DNA from: Hyphomicrobiales bacterium
GTDB lineage: Bacteria; Pseudomonadota; Alphaproteobacteria; Rhizobiales; JAJFHB01
Length of the DNA stretch: 64,000 nucleotides
Assembly (NCBI GenBank): GCA_021775755.1
Contig: JAJFHE010000038.1
Location: 1 to 64,000, forward strand
Reading direction: 5' to 3'
Positions 1 through 8,835 of the stretch are shown piece after piece. Each line of letters begins with the position of its first letter. Positions within the stretch are counted from its first letter, which is position 1. The notes beneath the pieces were generated by a model. That model did not search any database and was not told where the DNA came from. It saw nothing but the letters and a program-made list of their open reading frames with translations. A program made the translations under genes and the position numbers.

Positions 1-39
1 GTCCAGCAATCGTGCAAGGAATTTGAGCCGTTCATCCAT
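1..39 (-). CDS. IS481-type transposase, N-terminal fragment cut by window edge
   Basis: Only 13 codons are inside the window, reading MDERLKFLARLLD. This matches my memory of the conserved opening of IS481-family transposases of the helix-turn-helix plus DDE integrase type. A strong ribosome binding site (GGAAGGAG) lies about 9 nt before the ATG on the minus strand, supporting a real start. Whether the transposase is intact cannot be seen. An alternative is a chance match, given the short length. Confidence 0.5.
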   Translation of the reverse strand, partial: MDERLKFLARLLD

Positions 40-91
40 CTGATTACACTCCTTCCAAGGCACCTTGCGTCTCCTTGCAAAGGGCCAAAAG

Positions 92-134
92 TGTAACCTA
101 TGTGTCCGGAAAGAAGTGTCACCCATCTCTCGGG
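92..134 (-). repeat. Two near-identical 18-mers upstream of the IS481-type gene
   Basis: TGTAACCTATGTGTCCGG (92-109) and TGTCACCCATCTCTCGGG (117-134) agree at 13 of 18 positions and start 25 nt apart. Repeated motifs of this kind are typical of the upstream end region of IS481-family elements, so they probably belong to the element. The outer boundary and target duplication were not identified. Confidence 0.45.
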
Positions 135-658
135 AAGCACATTCTGAGAATTGCCCCTTATGCGGGCCGTCGGGAACAACGTCCCCGCGGCGCTCACAAA
201 ATCAGCACACGCAGCCGGCCCGTGTTGCTGATGAAGCCGGAAAACTCTGGCCCTCACTGAGGGCATGTTGGGTAGCACTTCACCCAGTTCCAGAGTTGCA
301 ATCTGGCATGGTTGCGGACAGGTGGCAGGTCGGGCGGCCCCATAACGTTGGCCCGCCGAATTTGCATATTGGCGCACCTATATTCGTCGTGTAACGAGCG
401 CATGGCCAGTGAGATTCACGGAGTAATTTCGATCATATTCCGATTGCTGTGTCTTTCTGGACTGCGTCGTCATGAGCGAGCAAGCGAATTCGTATCCCAC
501 CGCCTCAAGCGCGCGGTCGCTCCGGTGGCAAGCCCTTCGCGGCTGATTGACCATGGGAAGAGCGACTTCGCGGAGATCGGCAAATGGCTCTGTATGTCGT
601 CTGCTGGCATCCCGGGGCCGCGAATTCGAATATGCGATGTTCGTGGCGTCAGCATCGT
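135..658. other. Intergenic stretch without a recognisable gene
   Basis: Between the IS481 end region and the vWA gene I see no open frame with a convincing start, ribosome binding site or family resemblance, and no tRNA-like fold. It may contain the outer end of the insertion element and flanking degenerate sequence. Confidence 0.4.
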
Positions 659-2938
659 TCAGGTGGTCAGCCGCAGGTAAAGCTGCGGAAGGCGCTCGGG
701 CAGCCGCTCGACACGATCGATCTGCACAACATTGCGGCGGCCGAATATGCGGTCGAGATTGCTGGAAACGCCGGAACCGAGACCGACGCAGAACACATCC
801 GTGCCCTCCTGCGAGATTCTCTGGGCCGCGGCGCGCGCGTCGTCCACCAGATATCTCGGATCGGCAATGTCGATGTCTGAAGGCTCGCCGTCCGTGATAA
901 CAAGCAGAAGCCGCCGGTGAGTCATGCAAGACCCCAGATCCGTTGCCGCATGTCGCATGGCCGCGCCCATGCGTGTCGACAACCCGCTTTTCAGGCCGGC
1001 AAGCGAGGCCTTGGCCGCGCCGTCGTAGGGCGCATTGAAGTCCTTGATGCGGACGTAGTGGACGTCGTCGCGTTTGTCGGAACAGAAGGCTGCAATTGCG
1101 AACGGGTCACCCATACCGGCCATGGCCTCTGCCAGCATCGCAATGGCCTGACACTCCAGATCAAGTACGGTTGAGGTGGTGCCGAGCACCCGGTCCGCAG
1201 TCGATTGTGAAATGTCGAGCAATACAAGGACGGACAGGTCTCTTTGCCGGCGGGCGGTTCTTAGATAGACGCGCGGGTCGGGAGTGTCGCCGCGCCTGCG
1301 GTCAATGACCGAGCCGATACAAGCATCGATGTCCAGGGTCTCGCCTTCGTGCTGCCGTTTGATCCTCTCCGGCCGGCTTACACAAGCCGATTTGACGATC
1401 GCGGACAGGCGGTTCACGGTTTCAGCGTTGCGTTCAAGTATGGCCGAGATGTTACCGGCCCGGCCCGGCTCGGGCTGATACTCGACGATGGTTGTCCAGC
1501 CCGGCCGTTCGCGGCCGATGACGTAGTCGTATTCTCCATACCGCGCGACCGGAATGCCTTCGTTGCCTTCCTCGGGTTCGCGGGGCCGGGCGCGGTTGAC
1601 GGGTGTGTCTGACCGGACATCGTCGTCGAGTTGCTCACGGTCGGGATGGTCGTCGTCCTCGCGGTTGGACATTTGCACCGACTCGCTGATCGTCTCTTCA
1701 ACCTGTTCTTCGGGCTGCTGCCCGTCCTCGAAGTTCCACAAACCGTTGTTGTCGTCGCGGTAAGGAGGGTCCGGCTGGTAGGTTTTGGAATTAAACTGGA
1801 CACGCATCTGGCCGAGATCGTTGCCCAGCAGCCCGCCGATCCGGCGTGAGATTTCCGGGCTATGCCACTCCGATTGATGCTCCAAGAACATGTTTCGCCC
1901 CTTCTGTACCCAGCCGTTGTCCTGTTCGAGGTCGGGGTCAAACAGCGCTCTTGCCAGGCGGGCGAAAAGGCTTGGCGCGGTCAGTGCTCCCGACGCGCCG
2001 GCAGTGTGAAAGGGAGACCACAATTCTCTTAGTCCCGGAAACTGACGCATCGCCAAATGCTCGACCCGGGCATCTTCGATGAGTGAAACCAGGGCGACCT
2101 GGACTGGTCTCAGTTCGCCGACCGGAAACCGTTCGGAAGAAAACATGAAGTGCGCACCTATGTGTGCCATGCATGCACGAAATATATCCTGTGCCTCCTG
2201 GCCGCGATAGCTGGGGAAAGATGCCGGTACGCGGATAACGCCGCCGCTGAAGCTTGAGCGATGCTGCATAAGTGAGCGGTCGGCGCGGGAGGACTCCCGC
2301 GTCGGCGCCCGCAAATGCCACAGGGCCGTCAGGTAAGCCTTGAGCCGCCGGTCGACGTCGTTGAACGTAACGTCGCCTGCTTCGCGATGTAGCCATCGGC
2401 TGGCTTCCTCATCTTCCAGCGTGAAGAAACGTTGCCGACGGGACGCATCGGAGCCGGCAGACCGGAGTCCGGCGAGAACCCAGGCGTCGAATTGTGCCGC
2501 ATCGAGCTGTCGCAACAGTTCGTCGGTTCGTTCCAGAACCGCAGCGAGAGACTCTGGTGCGTGCGCGCAGAGCCGGTGCACGGTATTGACCCATGAATGG
2601 TAATTTTGCGTATCTCCGCTTCGCCTGGCGGCTGTCAGCGCCGCTTCGGGCAGCCGTGCCGCTGCCGCCGTGCCGGCCTTGATGGCCGCGCTCGACACTG
2701 TTTCGGCGAGGGCGGCGGCGGCATCGTAGCCGACGATGTCGGCGATTAGTTTTCCGTGGCTCCGGTAGGTATTCGTGACCGCGTGTCCGTAACCTGCCTG
2801 CTCAAGCATACGGCACGCACGCTGCCAGTCCGACAGCCGTCCGTCCGGGCCGTTGGGCGCTTCGTCACCGGTTGCACCGGCAACCTCTTCAAAGCCGCTG
2901 TCGACGTCTTTGTGCATGGAGCGTTCGCTTACGCGCAA
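659..2938 (-). CDS. NorD/CbbO-like von Willebrand factor A protein
   Basis: 759 aa. The C-terminal third is a vWA domain with the metal-ion-dependent adhesion motif DISQS (Asp575) and a later ITDGEPSD segment; an acidic linker lies near the middle, followed by the YDYVIGRERPGW stretch typical of NorD-like proteins. In known systems NorD/CbbO works with a MoxR ATPase (NorQ/CbbQ) to activate or metallate a client such as nitric oxide reductase or RuBisCO. It overlaps the MoxR gene by 10 bp and follows amiE, so the pair is probably translationally coupled. No nor or cbb structural gene is present, so the client is more likely an enzyme of this amide locus (inference). Confidence 0.85.
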   Translation of the reverse strand: MRVSERSMHKDVDSGFEEVAGATGDEAPNGPDGRLSDWQRACRMLEQAGYGHAVTNTYRSHGKLIADIVGYDAAAALAETVSSAAIKAGTAAAARLPEAALTAARRSGDTQNYHSWVNTVHRLCAHAPESLAAVLERTDELLRQLDAAQFDAWVLAGLRSAGSDASRRQRFFTLEDEEASRWLHREAGDVTFNDVDRRLKAYLTALWHLRAPTRESSRADRSLMQHRSSFSGGVIRVPASFPSYRGQEAQDIFRACMAHIGAHFMFSSERFPVGELRPVQVALVSLIEDARVEHLAMRQFPGLRELWSPFHTAGASGALTAPSLFARLARALFDPDLEQDNGWVQKGRNMFLEHQSEWHSPEISRRIGGLLGNDLGQMRVQFNSKTYQPDPPYRDDNNGLWNFEDGQQPEEQVEETISESVQMSNREDDDHPDREQLDDDVRSDTPVNRARPREPEEGNEGIPVARYGEYDYVIGRERPGWTTIVEYQPEPGRAGNISAILERNAETVNRLSAIVKSACVSRPERIKRQHEGETLDIDACIGSVIDRRRGDTPDPRVYLRTARRQRDLSVLVLLDISQSTADRVLGTTSTVLDLECQAIAMLAEAMAGMGDPFAIAAFCSDKRDDVHYVRIKDFNAPYDGAAKASLAGLKSGLSTRMGAAMRHAATDLGSCMTHRRLLLVITDGEPSDIDIADPRYLVDDARAAAQRISQEGTDVFCVGLGSGVSSNLDRIFGRRNVVQIDRVERLPERLPQLYLRLTT

Positions 2939-3726
2939 GCGGCTATGGCGGATGTCAGGGCGTCGCGCATATCCGGGTCATCGGTAATGGGAAGCACTAC
3001 GGCGACCTGGCAGGCGTCTTTCAGCGATATGCCGTTACGGACCAGCCGGGCCGCGTGGATCAGCATGCGTGTGGATGCGCCTTCGTCCAGCCCATGGCCC
3101 TTCAGGTTCCTCGACCTGACCGCGATGCTCACCAGCTTTGTTGCGAGCTCCGCATCGACATTGCCTTCATTGGCAATGATTTCCGCTTCAATATTTATGG
3201 CGGGATAGCCGAAATCGAGTGCGGCAAAGCGTTGCTTCGTCGATTCCTTGAGATCCTTCAACACGCTCTGATAGCCCGGATTATAGGATATCATCAGCTG
3301 GAAATCGGGATGCGCTGTGACCAGTTCATTCTTCTTTTCGAGCGGCAGGAAACGGCGCTCGTCGGTCAGCGTGTGGATCACGACTGTTGTGTCCTGGCGC
3401 GCTTCGACAATTTCGTCCAAATAGCAGATGCCGCCATGGCGTACAGCCTGAGTGAGGGGGCCGTCCTGCCAGACGGTTCCGTCCGCGTCGAGCAGAAATC
3501 GCCCCACAAGGTCAGACGCTGTCATGTCTTCGTGACAGGCAATCGTAACCAGCGGCTTCTTGAGGCGCCATGCGACATGCTCCACGAACCGGGTCTTGCC
3601 GCAACCGGTTGGCCCCTTGAGCATCATCGGCATGCGTTCTGCGTGTGCTGCTTCAAACAGCGCAATCTCATCGCCTGTTTGCCGGTAATAGGGTTCGTCC
3701 GCAATGAGGTAGTGGTCCAGGCTCAT
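2929..3726 (-). CDS. MoxR-family AAA+ ATPase, CbbQ/NirQ/NorQ type
   Basis: 265 aa, normal for the CbbQ/NorQ subgroup. Walker A is GPTGCGKT near residue 38 and Walker B is ICYLDEI near residue 100; sensor-type residues follow in SYNPGYQ. These hexameric ATPases pair with a vWA partner to remodel a client enzyme. The gene lies between amiE (112 bp upstream) and the vWA gene (overlapping), all leftward, indicating one operon. The linkage to an amidase recalls Pseudomonas aeruginosa, where amiE is followed by the ATPase gene amiB, although the two ATPases need not be orthologous. Confidence 0.9.
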   Translation of the reverse strand: MSLDHYLIADEPYYRQTGDEIALFEAAHAERMPMMLKGPTGCGKTRFVEHVAWRLKKPLVTIACHEDMTASDLVGRFLLDADGTVWQDGPLTQAVRHGGICYLDEIVEARQDTTVVIHTLTDERRFLPLEKKNELVTAHPDFQLMISYNPGYQSVLKDLKESTKQRFAALDFGYPAINIEAEIIANEGNVDAELATKLVSIAVRSRNLKGHGLDEGASTRMLIHAARLVRNGISLKDACQVAVVLPITDDPDMRDALTSAIAACA

Positions 3727-3837
3727 GTTTTCGCCCGTCTGTCTGTTCTCACCAGTGGCGGTATCGTCGCAGTTGCGGCCGCACGGGCAGGCTGGAACCA
3801 GTGCTTTCCCGGCGACATGGTTCCGCCTGCCGGAAGA

Positions 3838-4878
3838 TCAGCGGTGGCCCGCGGTCTTCTGGTTCGGGATGCCTTCGATCGGGCATTCATCCGTTCCCAC
3901 CGTGTCGCGCGTTATGGCTTCCACCATCTCGCGCGTGCCCTCGGGATCGGTGACCCATTTCGTGTAGAAGTCATAGGGGCATGCCGCTTCGCCCCGGTCG
4001 CCGTCGCCGGAGTTGATCGTGCCCGTGTAACCACGGTGAACGAGTTTGAACAGGTGGTTCTGGGATTGCCCATTGCGGCGCGCGTCGCGGATCGCGGAGA
4101 CCGAACACTGCGCATACTGGATGCCGTTTTCTTCCTCGCCGCACTCGCCAAGCGTGCGGCCGTCGAAACCGATGATCGCGGAATGGCCGAAATAGGAATA
4201 GACACCGTCGAAACCCGACGCGTTGGCGACGGCAACATAACAGTTGTTCGACCATGCCATGGCCTTGGACATGATGACCTGCTGTTCCTTGGCGGGGTAC
4301 ATGTAACCCTGACAACGGATGATGAGTTCCGCCCCCTTCATGGCGCAGTCACGCCAGATCTCCGGATAGTTTCCGTCGTCACAGATGATCAGGCTGATTT
4401 TCATGCCCTTGGGGCCCTCCGAGACATAGGTGCAGTTTCCCGGATACCAGCCCTCAATCGGGACCCACGGCATGATTTTCCGGTATTTCTGAACTATTTC
4501 GCCTTGGTCGTTCATCAAAATCAGCGTGTTGTAGGGCGCCTTGTTTGGATGTTCCTCGTGGCGCTCGCCGGTCAGCGAAAACACGCCCCATGTTCCGGTT
4601 TTCCGGCAGGCTTCGGCGAAAATATCGGTTTCGTCGCCCGGCACCGAAGATGCGGTTTCATACATCTCCTTCTCGTCGTACATGATGCCGTGCGTGCTGT
4701 ATTCGGGGAATATGACCAGATCCATACCGGGCAGCCCGATCTTCATGCCCTCGACCATCTCGGCGATCTTGCGCGCGTTGGCGATCACCTCGTCTTTGGT
4801 GTGCATGCGTGGCATTTTGTAGTTGACCACTGCGACGCCCACTGTGTCGTTGCTGCTCGAAATATCGCCATGGAACAT
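3838..4878 (-). CDS. amiE: Aliphatic amidase
   Basis: 346 aa, the length of P. aeruginosa AmiE. Nitrilase-superfamily enzyme that hydrolyses short aliphatic amides to the acid and ammonia in the cytoplasm. It opens [20 protein letters not shown], the family signature. The Glu-Lys-Cys triad is visible: Glu59 in FPEYS, Lys in KYRKIMPW, Cys in [10 protein letters not shown]. The start at 4878 is chosen because AAGGGGAG lies 8 nt upstream and it matches the family N-terminus; an in-frame ATG further out would add 36 unrelated residues. AmiE is preferred over formamidase AmiF by length and opening. First gene of a leftward unit with the MoxR and vWA genes; the 250-bp upstream gap carries a candidate operator. 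Confidence 0.96.
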   Translation of the reverse strand: MFHGDISSSNDTVGVAVVNYKMPRMHTKDEVIANARKIAEMVEGMKIGLPGMDLVIFPEYSTHGIMYDEKEMYETASSVPGDETDIFAEACRKTGTWGVFSLTGERHEEHPNKAPYNTLILMNDQGEIVQKYRKIMPWVPIEGWYPGNCTYVSEGPKGMKISLIICDDGNYPEIWRDCAMKGAELIIRCQGYMYPAKEQQVIMSKAMAWSNNCYVAVANASGFDGVYSYFGHSAIIGFDGRTLGECGEEENGIQYAQCSVSAIRDARRNGQSQNHLFKLVHRGYTGTINSGDGDRGEAACPYDFYTKWVTDPEGTREMVEAITRDTVGTDECPIEGIPNQKTAGHR

Positions 4879-5034
4879 CGGTTCACTCCCCTTGAATTTT
4901 CCTTCGCATTGGCCGCGACAAACGCACGATCCGTGCAATCGGTGTGAATAGCCGGAAGACGCCGATCGTGTCCGGAGCCCTGCCAATTGGCCGCCTTCCC
5001 TTCAGTTACAGCGAGGGACGTTACCAGAGAGACT

Positions 5035-5080
5035 CCCAAATGTCACTATATCTGAAGTAACTTGTGCCATATGGTACTAT
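5035..5080 (-). promoter_or_regulatory. Candidate operator upstream of amiE
   Basis: CCCAAATGTCACTAT (5035-5049) and GTGCCATATGGTACTAT (5064-5080) resemble the left arm and right-arm region of the inverted repeat in front of the ABC operon (12/15 and 14/17 matches). The gap between the arms is about 10 nt (one helical turn) shorter here. The second half contains GTGCCATATGGTAC, itself palindromic with one mismatched pair. The regulator is unknown. Confidence 0.4.
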
Positions 5081-5128
5081 TGCGTACCACTCCGGCAGCG
5101 ACTGCAGCCCGTACTCCAGGCAAGCGGT

Positions 5129-5797
5129 CTAGGTGCTGTGAGTGAATTTGTAGGTGAGGGCGCCAAGGATCATGCCCACGAACGGGCCTGCGACATAGAT
5201 CCAGTAGTGGGTGAAATCGCCAAGGGCGAGGTAGGGACCAAAAGCGCGGGCCGGATTCATCGCGGCACCGGCAACGGGTCCCATCAGCATGACTTCAATG
5301 CCGACCGTAGCGCCGACGGCAACGCCGGCAAGCGTTTGCACGGCGCGGTCATCGAAGGCGGCTCCGCAAATTACCCACATGAGGAAAAACGACAGGAAGA
5401 TCTCAATGAGCAAGGCCGCAAGGGGCGTTATGCCGAGAGTCTCGTTCGGCAGATTGGCGCCCATCGTTGCGGTGCCGCCGACGGCCCATAGAAGACACAT
5501 GCCGGCGGCGGCGGATCCAAGCATTTGCGAAATCGCGTAACCGGGCAGTAGGCGAACCGGAAGCTTGCCGACCAACACTGCCGCAAACGACAGGGCGGGA
5601 TTGACGTGCGCGCCGGAGATGTGACCGAAGGTGTAGATCACCACTGTGATGATCAGCCCTGAAATCAGTCCGGCGCCGATCGCGCCCAGACCGCCGCCGG
5701 TATGCTCGCTCACCATCACGGCGCCGGCGGCGAAAAACACCAGCGCATAGGTTCCAACGAATTCGCAAACGTATTTTTGCCAGCACTTAGTGTCCAT
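5129..5797 (-). CDS. Aquaporin / MIP-family channel
   Basis: 222 aa with about six hydrophobic segments and both NPA boxes: HVNPAL in the first half and MNPARAFGP in the second. MIP channels pass water or small neutral solutes. In this locus, between an amidase and an amide response regulator, it could admit small amides or release ammonia or water; this is inferred from position only. It is leftward like amiE but separated by 250 bp, so amiE likely has its own promoter. The ATG at 5797 has only a weak ribosome binding site. Confidence 0.93.
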   Translation of the reverse strand: MDTKCWQKYVCEFVGTYALVFFAAGAVMVSEHTGGGLGAIGAGLISGLIITVVIYTFGHISGAHVNPALSFAAVLVGKLPVRLLPGYAISQMLGSAAAGMCLLWAVGGTATMGANLPNETLGITPLAALLIEIFLSFFLMWVICGAAFDDRAVQTLAGVAVGATVGIEVMLMGPVAGAAMNPARAFGPYLALGDFTHYWIYVAGPFVGMILGALTYKFTHST

Positions 5798-6091
5798 GCT
5801 TCAGCGCACCAAGCTCGCGCCGGCTTCGCGATAGAGCACGCGGAGTTTGCGGTAATTCCGGTTCTTTGCCGCCTGTCCAGGCTGAGAGAGTGTTCTCATG
5901 CCGGTGATTGCAGCCTGTTGTAGCGTCCAACACGCCAAGGTCCTCCTAGACCCGCACACATGCTTCAGGGGAGCGGCCACGCTCCGGCGGCGGTGTACAT
6001 TTTTGTCGGCGATGCTCAGGAAACATCGGGAAATCGGGCTCTTTTCCCATGATGGGCAAATGTTGGCGCTACCGGTTCGGGAGGCCAGTGC

Positions 6092-6763
6092 CTACCTCCG
6101 GTCAAGTTTCATCTGGGTGTATTTCGCCACTGCCTCTGTTCGGTTTTCAACGTTCAACGATCTGAACAGCCGGGAAGTGTGCATTTTGACAGTGCCTGGC
6201 GTTAAGCCGAGCTCGCTGGCAATTGCCTTGTTCGACATGCCTTGCGCCATCAGATCGAGCACATCCTTCTGCCGGCGCGTGAGACCAAATTGCGCCGCGT
6301 CGTCGACCGGTGCCGGCGGTTCCACTACGTCATCGGCGGACGGCCCCCTCAATACATGTGGCGGGACATAGACACCGCCCGACAACACCAGTCGGATAGC
6401 CATCGTTGTCACGTTGGGCGATGACGTTTTTGGAATGTAGCCAAGCGCCCCCGATTGCAGCGCTTCGCGGATGGTGCCGGTGTCTTCCTTGACGGAGATA
6501 ACGATTACAGGCAGGTCCGGCCAGGTGTCGCAAATTGTTTTGACGCCCTTCGTCAGTTCCATGCCGGGCATCAGCAAGTCGAGCAGCAAGAGATCAACCG
6601 CGTCTTCAGCCGACAGCGCGTCCAGTGTCTGGTTGTAGTCATTGGTTTCGAGGATTTCCGCGTCCTCCTCGACCATTTTCACCATCAAAGCGAGGCCGCC
6701 GCGCACGAGAGCATGATCATCGGCGACCATGACGCGTAGTGGTTCGGGCGTATTGATGTTCAT
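6092..6763 (-). CDS. NarL/FixJ-type response regulator
   Basis: 223 aa. N-terminal receiver domain with acidic pair (VADDH) and phospho-acceptor Asp in LLLLDLLMPGM; C-terminal LuxR-type helix-turn-helix around residues 155-220 (LTRRQKDVLDLMAQGMSNKAIA, shown only as a landmark). It has no kinase next to it on the same strand; the nearest is the hybrid kinase at 21001-23112, linked to an amide-binding-protein homologue, so they may form one pathway (inference). It is divergent from the ABC importer across a 624-bp spacer containing a strong inverted repeat that may be its binding site. Confidence 0.93.
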   Translation of the reverse strand: MNINTPEPLRVMVADDHALVRGGLALMVKMVEEDAEILETNDYNQTLDALSAEDAVDLLLLDLLMPGMELTKGVKTICDTWPDLPVIVISVKEDTGTIREALQSGALGYIPKTSSPNVTTMAIRLVLSGGVYVPPHVLRGPSADDVVEPPAPVDDAAQFGLTRRQKDVLDLMAQGMSNKAIASELGLTPGTVKMHTSRLFRSLNVENRTEAVAKYTQMKLDRR

Positions 6764-7387
6764 TCAAGCGGCCTTTCCAGGTGCTGAGAAGTGGTTTGCC
6801 GTGCCCAGGACATTCATAAGCTGCAGCGTGTGAGTACCGTGCGTCATGAACCTGCAAATGCTGCGCTAGCCAGCCTTACTCCTTATTGGTCCTGAAATTG
6901 TGGACTTTGTCAGTACATTATTCAACAGAAACGCCAAACGGCCATGTTCTCACGCTTATTGTTCCATGGAGGGGCACCGTGCGTCGATGAGCACAATGAC
7001 GCGCCGCATGGTTTTACCGGGCCGGCTAATAGTTCCCCGGTCAGTTGTCACAGCGCCAAAGGCCCAGTTCGCCAGCATTTCCCCTCTTGGTGATGCCTTT
7101 CGGACTAGTACCAAATAAACCAGTCACGCCTTTCTGCCGAACAATGGCTGTATTTCGGGCTTGTGCGGAAAGCTTCGATTTTTGTTTGACCCATTTGGCA
7201 CTATAAGATTATAGTGTTGAGAATAATAGTGCCAAATGGGTCTATAAATGGGCAAGCGCCCGGGGCGTTCAACAGCCCGGCCCAGTAACAACTGGTGACA
7301 GCATCGGCGTCGGGCCGGTGCGAACTGGCCCGGTGTGGGTAAGGGGACGGCGCGACGCAGTCCCGAATAACAAGGGAGGATTTGGTC
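6764..7387. other. Divergent regulatory spacer between response regulator and ABC importer
   Basis: No convincing gene in these 624 bp. Besides the inverted repeat described separately, TAGTACCAAAT at 7106-7116 resembles its half-site. A good ribosome binding site (GGGAGGA) ends the region before the binding-protein start at 7388. Confidence 0.6.
7188..7242. promoter_or_regulatory. 17-bp perfect inverted repeat, probable operator
   Basis: GACCCATTTGGCACTAT (7188-7204) and its exact reverse complement ATAGTGCCAAATGGGTC (7226-7242) are separated by 21 nt. A smaller palindrome, CTATAAGATTATAG (7201-7214), overlaps the left arm. The element is 145 bp before the binding-protein start. With no T-run, and related half-sites before amiE, a protein-binding site is more likely than a terminator. 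Confidence 0.7.
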
Positions 7388-8701
7388 ATGAAACTTACGA
7401 GAAGGTCTGTACTGAAAGGTGCGGCGACAGGCGCGGCAGCGGCTGCGGTAACCTCACCCTTCGTGTTTTTGCCGAACAAGGCGCTTGCGGCGCCCTGGAT
7501 CAGCAAAGGTGGCACGATCAAAGTCGGTGTGCTGTTTTCGCAATCGGGCAATCTCGCGGTCGTCGAGAATGATTCCGCACAGGTCGTGCTTTACGCGATC
7601 GACGAAATCAACGCCAATGGCGGCGTTGCAGGCATGCAGATCGAACCCGTGGTCGTCGATGCCAAGTCCGACATCAAGGTCTACTCGGAAAAGATCAGCC
7701 AGCTCATTCTGCGCGATCGCGTCATATCGACATTCGGCGGCTATACGTCTGCCAGCAGGCGTGCAGTGGCTCCGGTCGTGATGGCACGTAATCACCTGTT
7801 CTACTATCCGACATGTTACGAAGGCCGCGAATGCACCCAGAACATCATCAACACGGGTCCGCTGGCTAATCAGCACTCTCAAGATCTCATTCCGTTCATG
7901 GTCGAGAATTTCGGTCCTAAGGTCTATCTGGTCGGATCGAACTACATCTGGCCGAAGGAATCCAACAAGAACGCGAAAGTGTGGCTTGAGCGCTCCGGTG
8001 GCGAAGTTGTCGGTGAAGACTACGTGCCGCTTGGCGGTTCGGAGTTCACGCCAATCTTCAACAAGATCAGGCAGCAGCAGCCGGACTTCATCTTTTCGAC
8101 CGTTGTCGGCGATTCCGATATCGCGCTGCACAAGCAGTTCCTGCAGGAAGGCTTCAAGGCCGACAAGATGCCGATTGCATCGCTCACCACCGGTGAGATC
8201 GAAACCCGCGCCATGGGTGCGGAAGCCGGTGCCGGCCATTTCCTCTCAGCGCCTTACTTCCAGACCATGGAAAATCCGACGAACCAGCGTTTCGTTGAGG
8301 GTTACCTGGGAAGCCAGTATGGCGGCGGCGGTGTTACGCACTACAACATGGAAGAGACCTATCTCTCCGTTTATGTGTGGAAATACGGCGTCGAGGCAGC
8401 GCTTGCTGCGGCAGGCGACATCGAAGAGGTAACGCCGCGGCTGATCCGCGACTCCTCCGCCGGCATCAAAGTCGAAGACGAAGTGTCGCCGGAAGGCCTG
8501 GTCTGGATCGATCCGGACAACTTCAACATCTGGCTGAAGCCGAAAATCGGTCAGTGCCAGGCGGACGGCCAGTTCAAGGTCATCAAGGCCGCGGCAGAAC
8601 ATGTCGGGCCGGACCCGATGTCGATCTACCCCGAGCGCGGTGTCTGCAAGGCCGACGGCCTGCATACGCCCGACGGCACGGTCAGGCAGAACGTACTCTA
8701 A
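7388..8701 (+). CDS. Amide/urea-type ABC importer, periplasmic binding protein (AmiC/UrtA-like)
   Basis: 437 aa. N-terminal twin-arginine signal (TRRSVLKG followed by an Ala-rich segment ending near ALAAPW) indicates Tat export. The body is a type I periplasmic binding fold of the AmiC/UrtA group, with the STFGGYTSASRRAV and FYYPTCYEGREC segments of that group. The start is placed at 7388 because GGGAGGA is about 8 nt upstream and it puts the signal peptide at the N-terminus. First gene of a five-gene importer; a GC hairpin after the stop may favour excess binding protein over permease. The substrate is probably a short amide, given amiE and the DMFase-like genes. Confidence 0.9.
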   Translation: MKLTRRSVLKGAATGAAAAAVTSPFVFLPNKALAAPWISKGGTIKVGVLFSQSGNLAVVENDSAQVVLYAIDEINANGGVAGMQIEPVVVDAKSDIKVYSEKISQLILRDRVISTFGGYTSASRRAVAPVVMARNHLFYYPTCYEGRECTQNIINTGPLANQHSQDLIPFMVENFGPKVYLVGSNYIWPKESNKNAKVWLERSGGEVVGEDYVPLGGSEFTPIFNKIRQQQPDFIFSTVVGDSDIALHKQFLQEGFKADKMPIASLTTGEIETRAMGAEAGAGHFLSAPYFQTMENPTNQRFVEGYLGSQYGGGGVTHYNMEETYLSVYVWKYGVEAALAAAGDIEEVTPRLIRDSSAGIKVEDEVSPEGLVWIDPDNFNIWLKPKIGQCQADGQFKVIKAAAEHVGPDPMSIYPERGVCKADGLHTPDGTVRQNVL

Positions 8702-8742
8702 ACAGTTGAGCTGGTTGCTCCGGCAGCCAGCTACGCCCGCTT

Positions 8743-8767
8743 CGGCCGAGCCCTACCGGCTCGGCCG
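8743..8767 (+). terminator. GC-rich hairpin after binding-protein gene
   Basis: CGGCCGAGCC (8743-8752) pairs exactly with GGCTCGGCCG (8758-8767) around a 5-nt loop. There is no U-run, so it is more likely an mRNA-stabilising or attenuating stem between the binding protein and permease than a full terminator. Confidence 0.6.
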
Positions 8768-8835
8768 CAGAGGGCAAGGGGCCGCTGTGCGGATCGACGT
8801 GTAAGCGTCCGCGATAACCTTGAGGGGATGGGTTT

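Noticed and set aside
378-929. Leftward open frame at the end of the vWA gene
   Set aside because: It mostly lies antisense or out of frame to the vWA coding region and non-coding DNA, with Arg/His-rich composition typical of a shadow frame and no start signal.
2872-4947. Very long rightward open frame across the MoxR and amiE genes
   Set aside because: It is the antisense strand of two well-supported leftward genes. Its translation matches no family I know, and no ribosome binding site precedes it.
7188-7214. Sigma-54 promoter suggested by TGGCAC in the inverted repeat (and in the minus-strand amiE region)
   Set aside because: The -12 element (TTGCA-like with GC at the right distance) is missing in both places.
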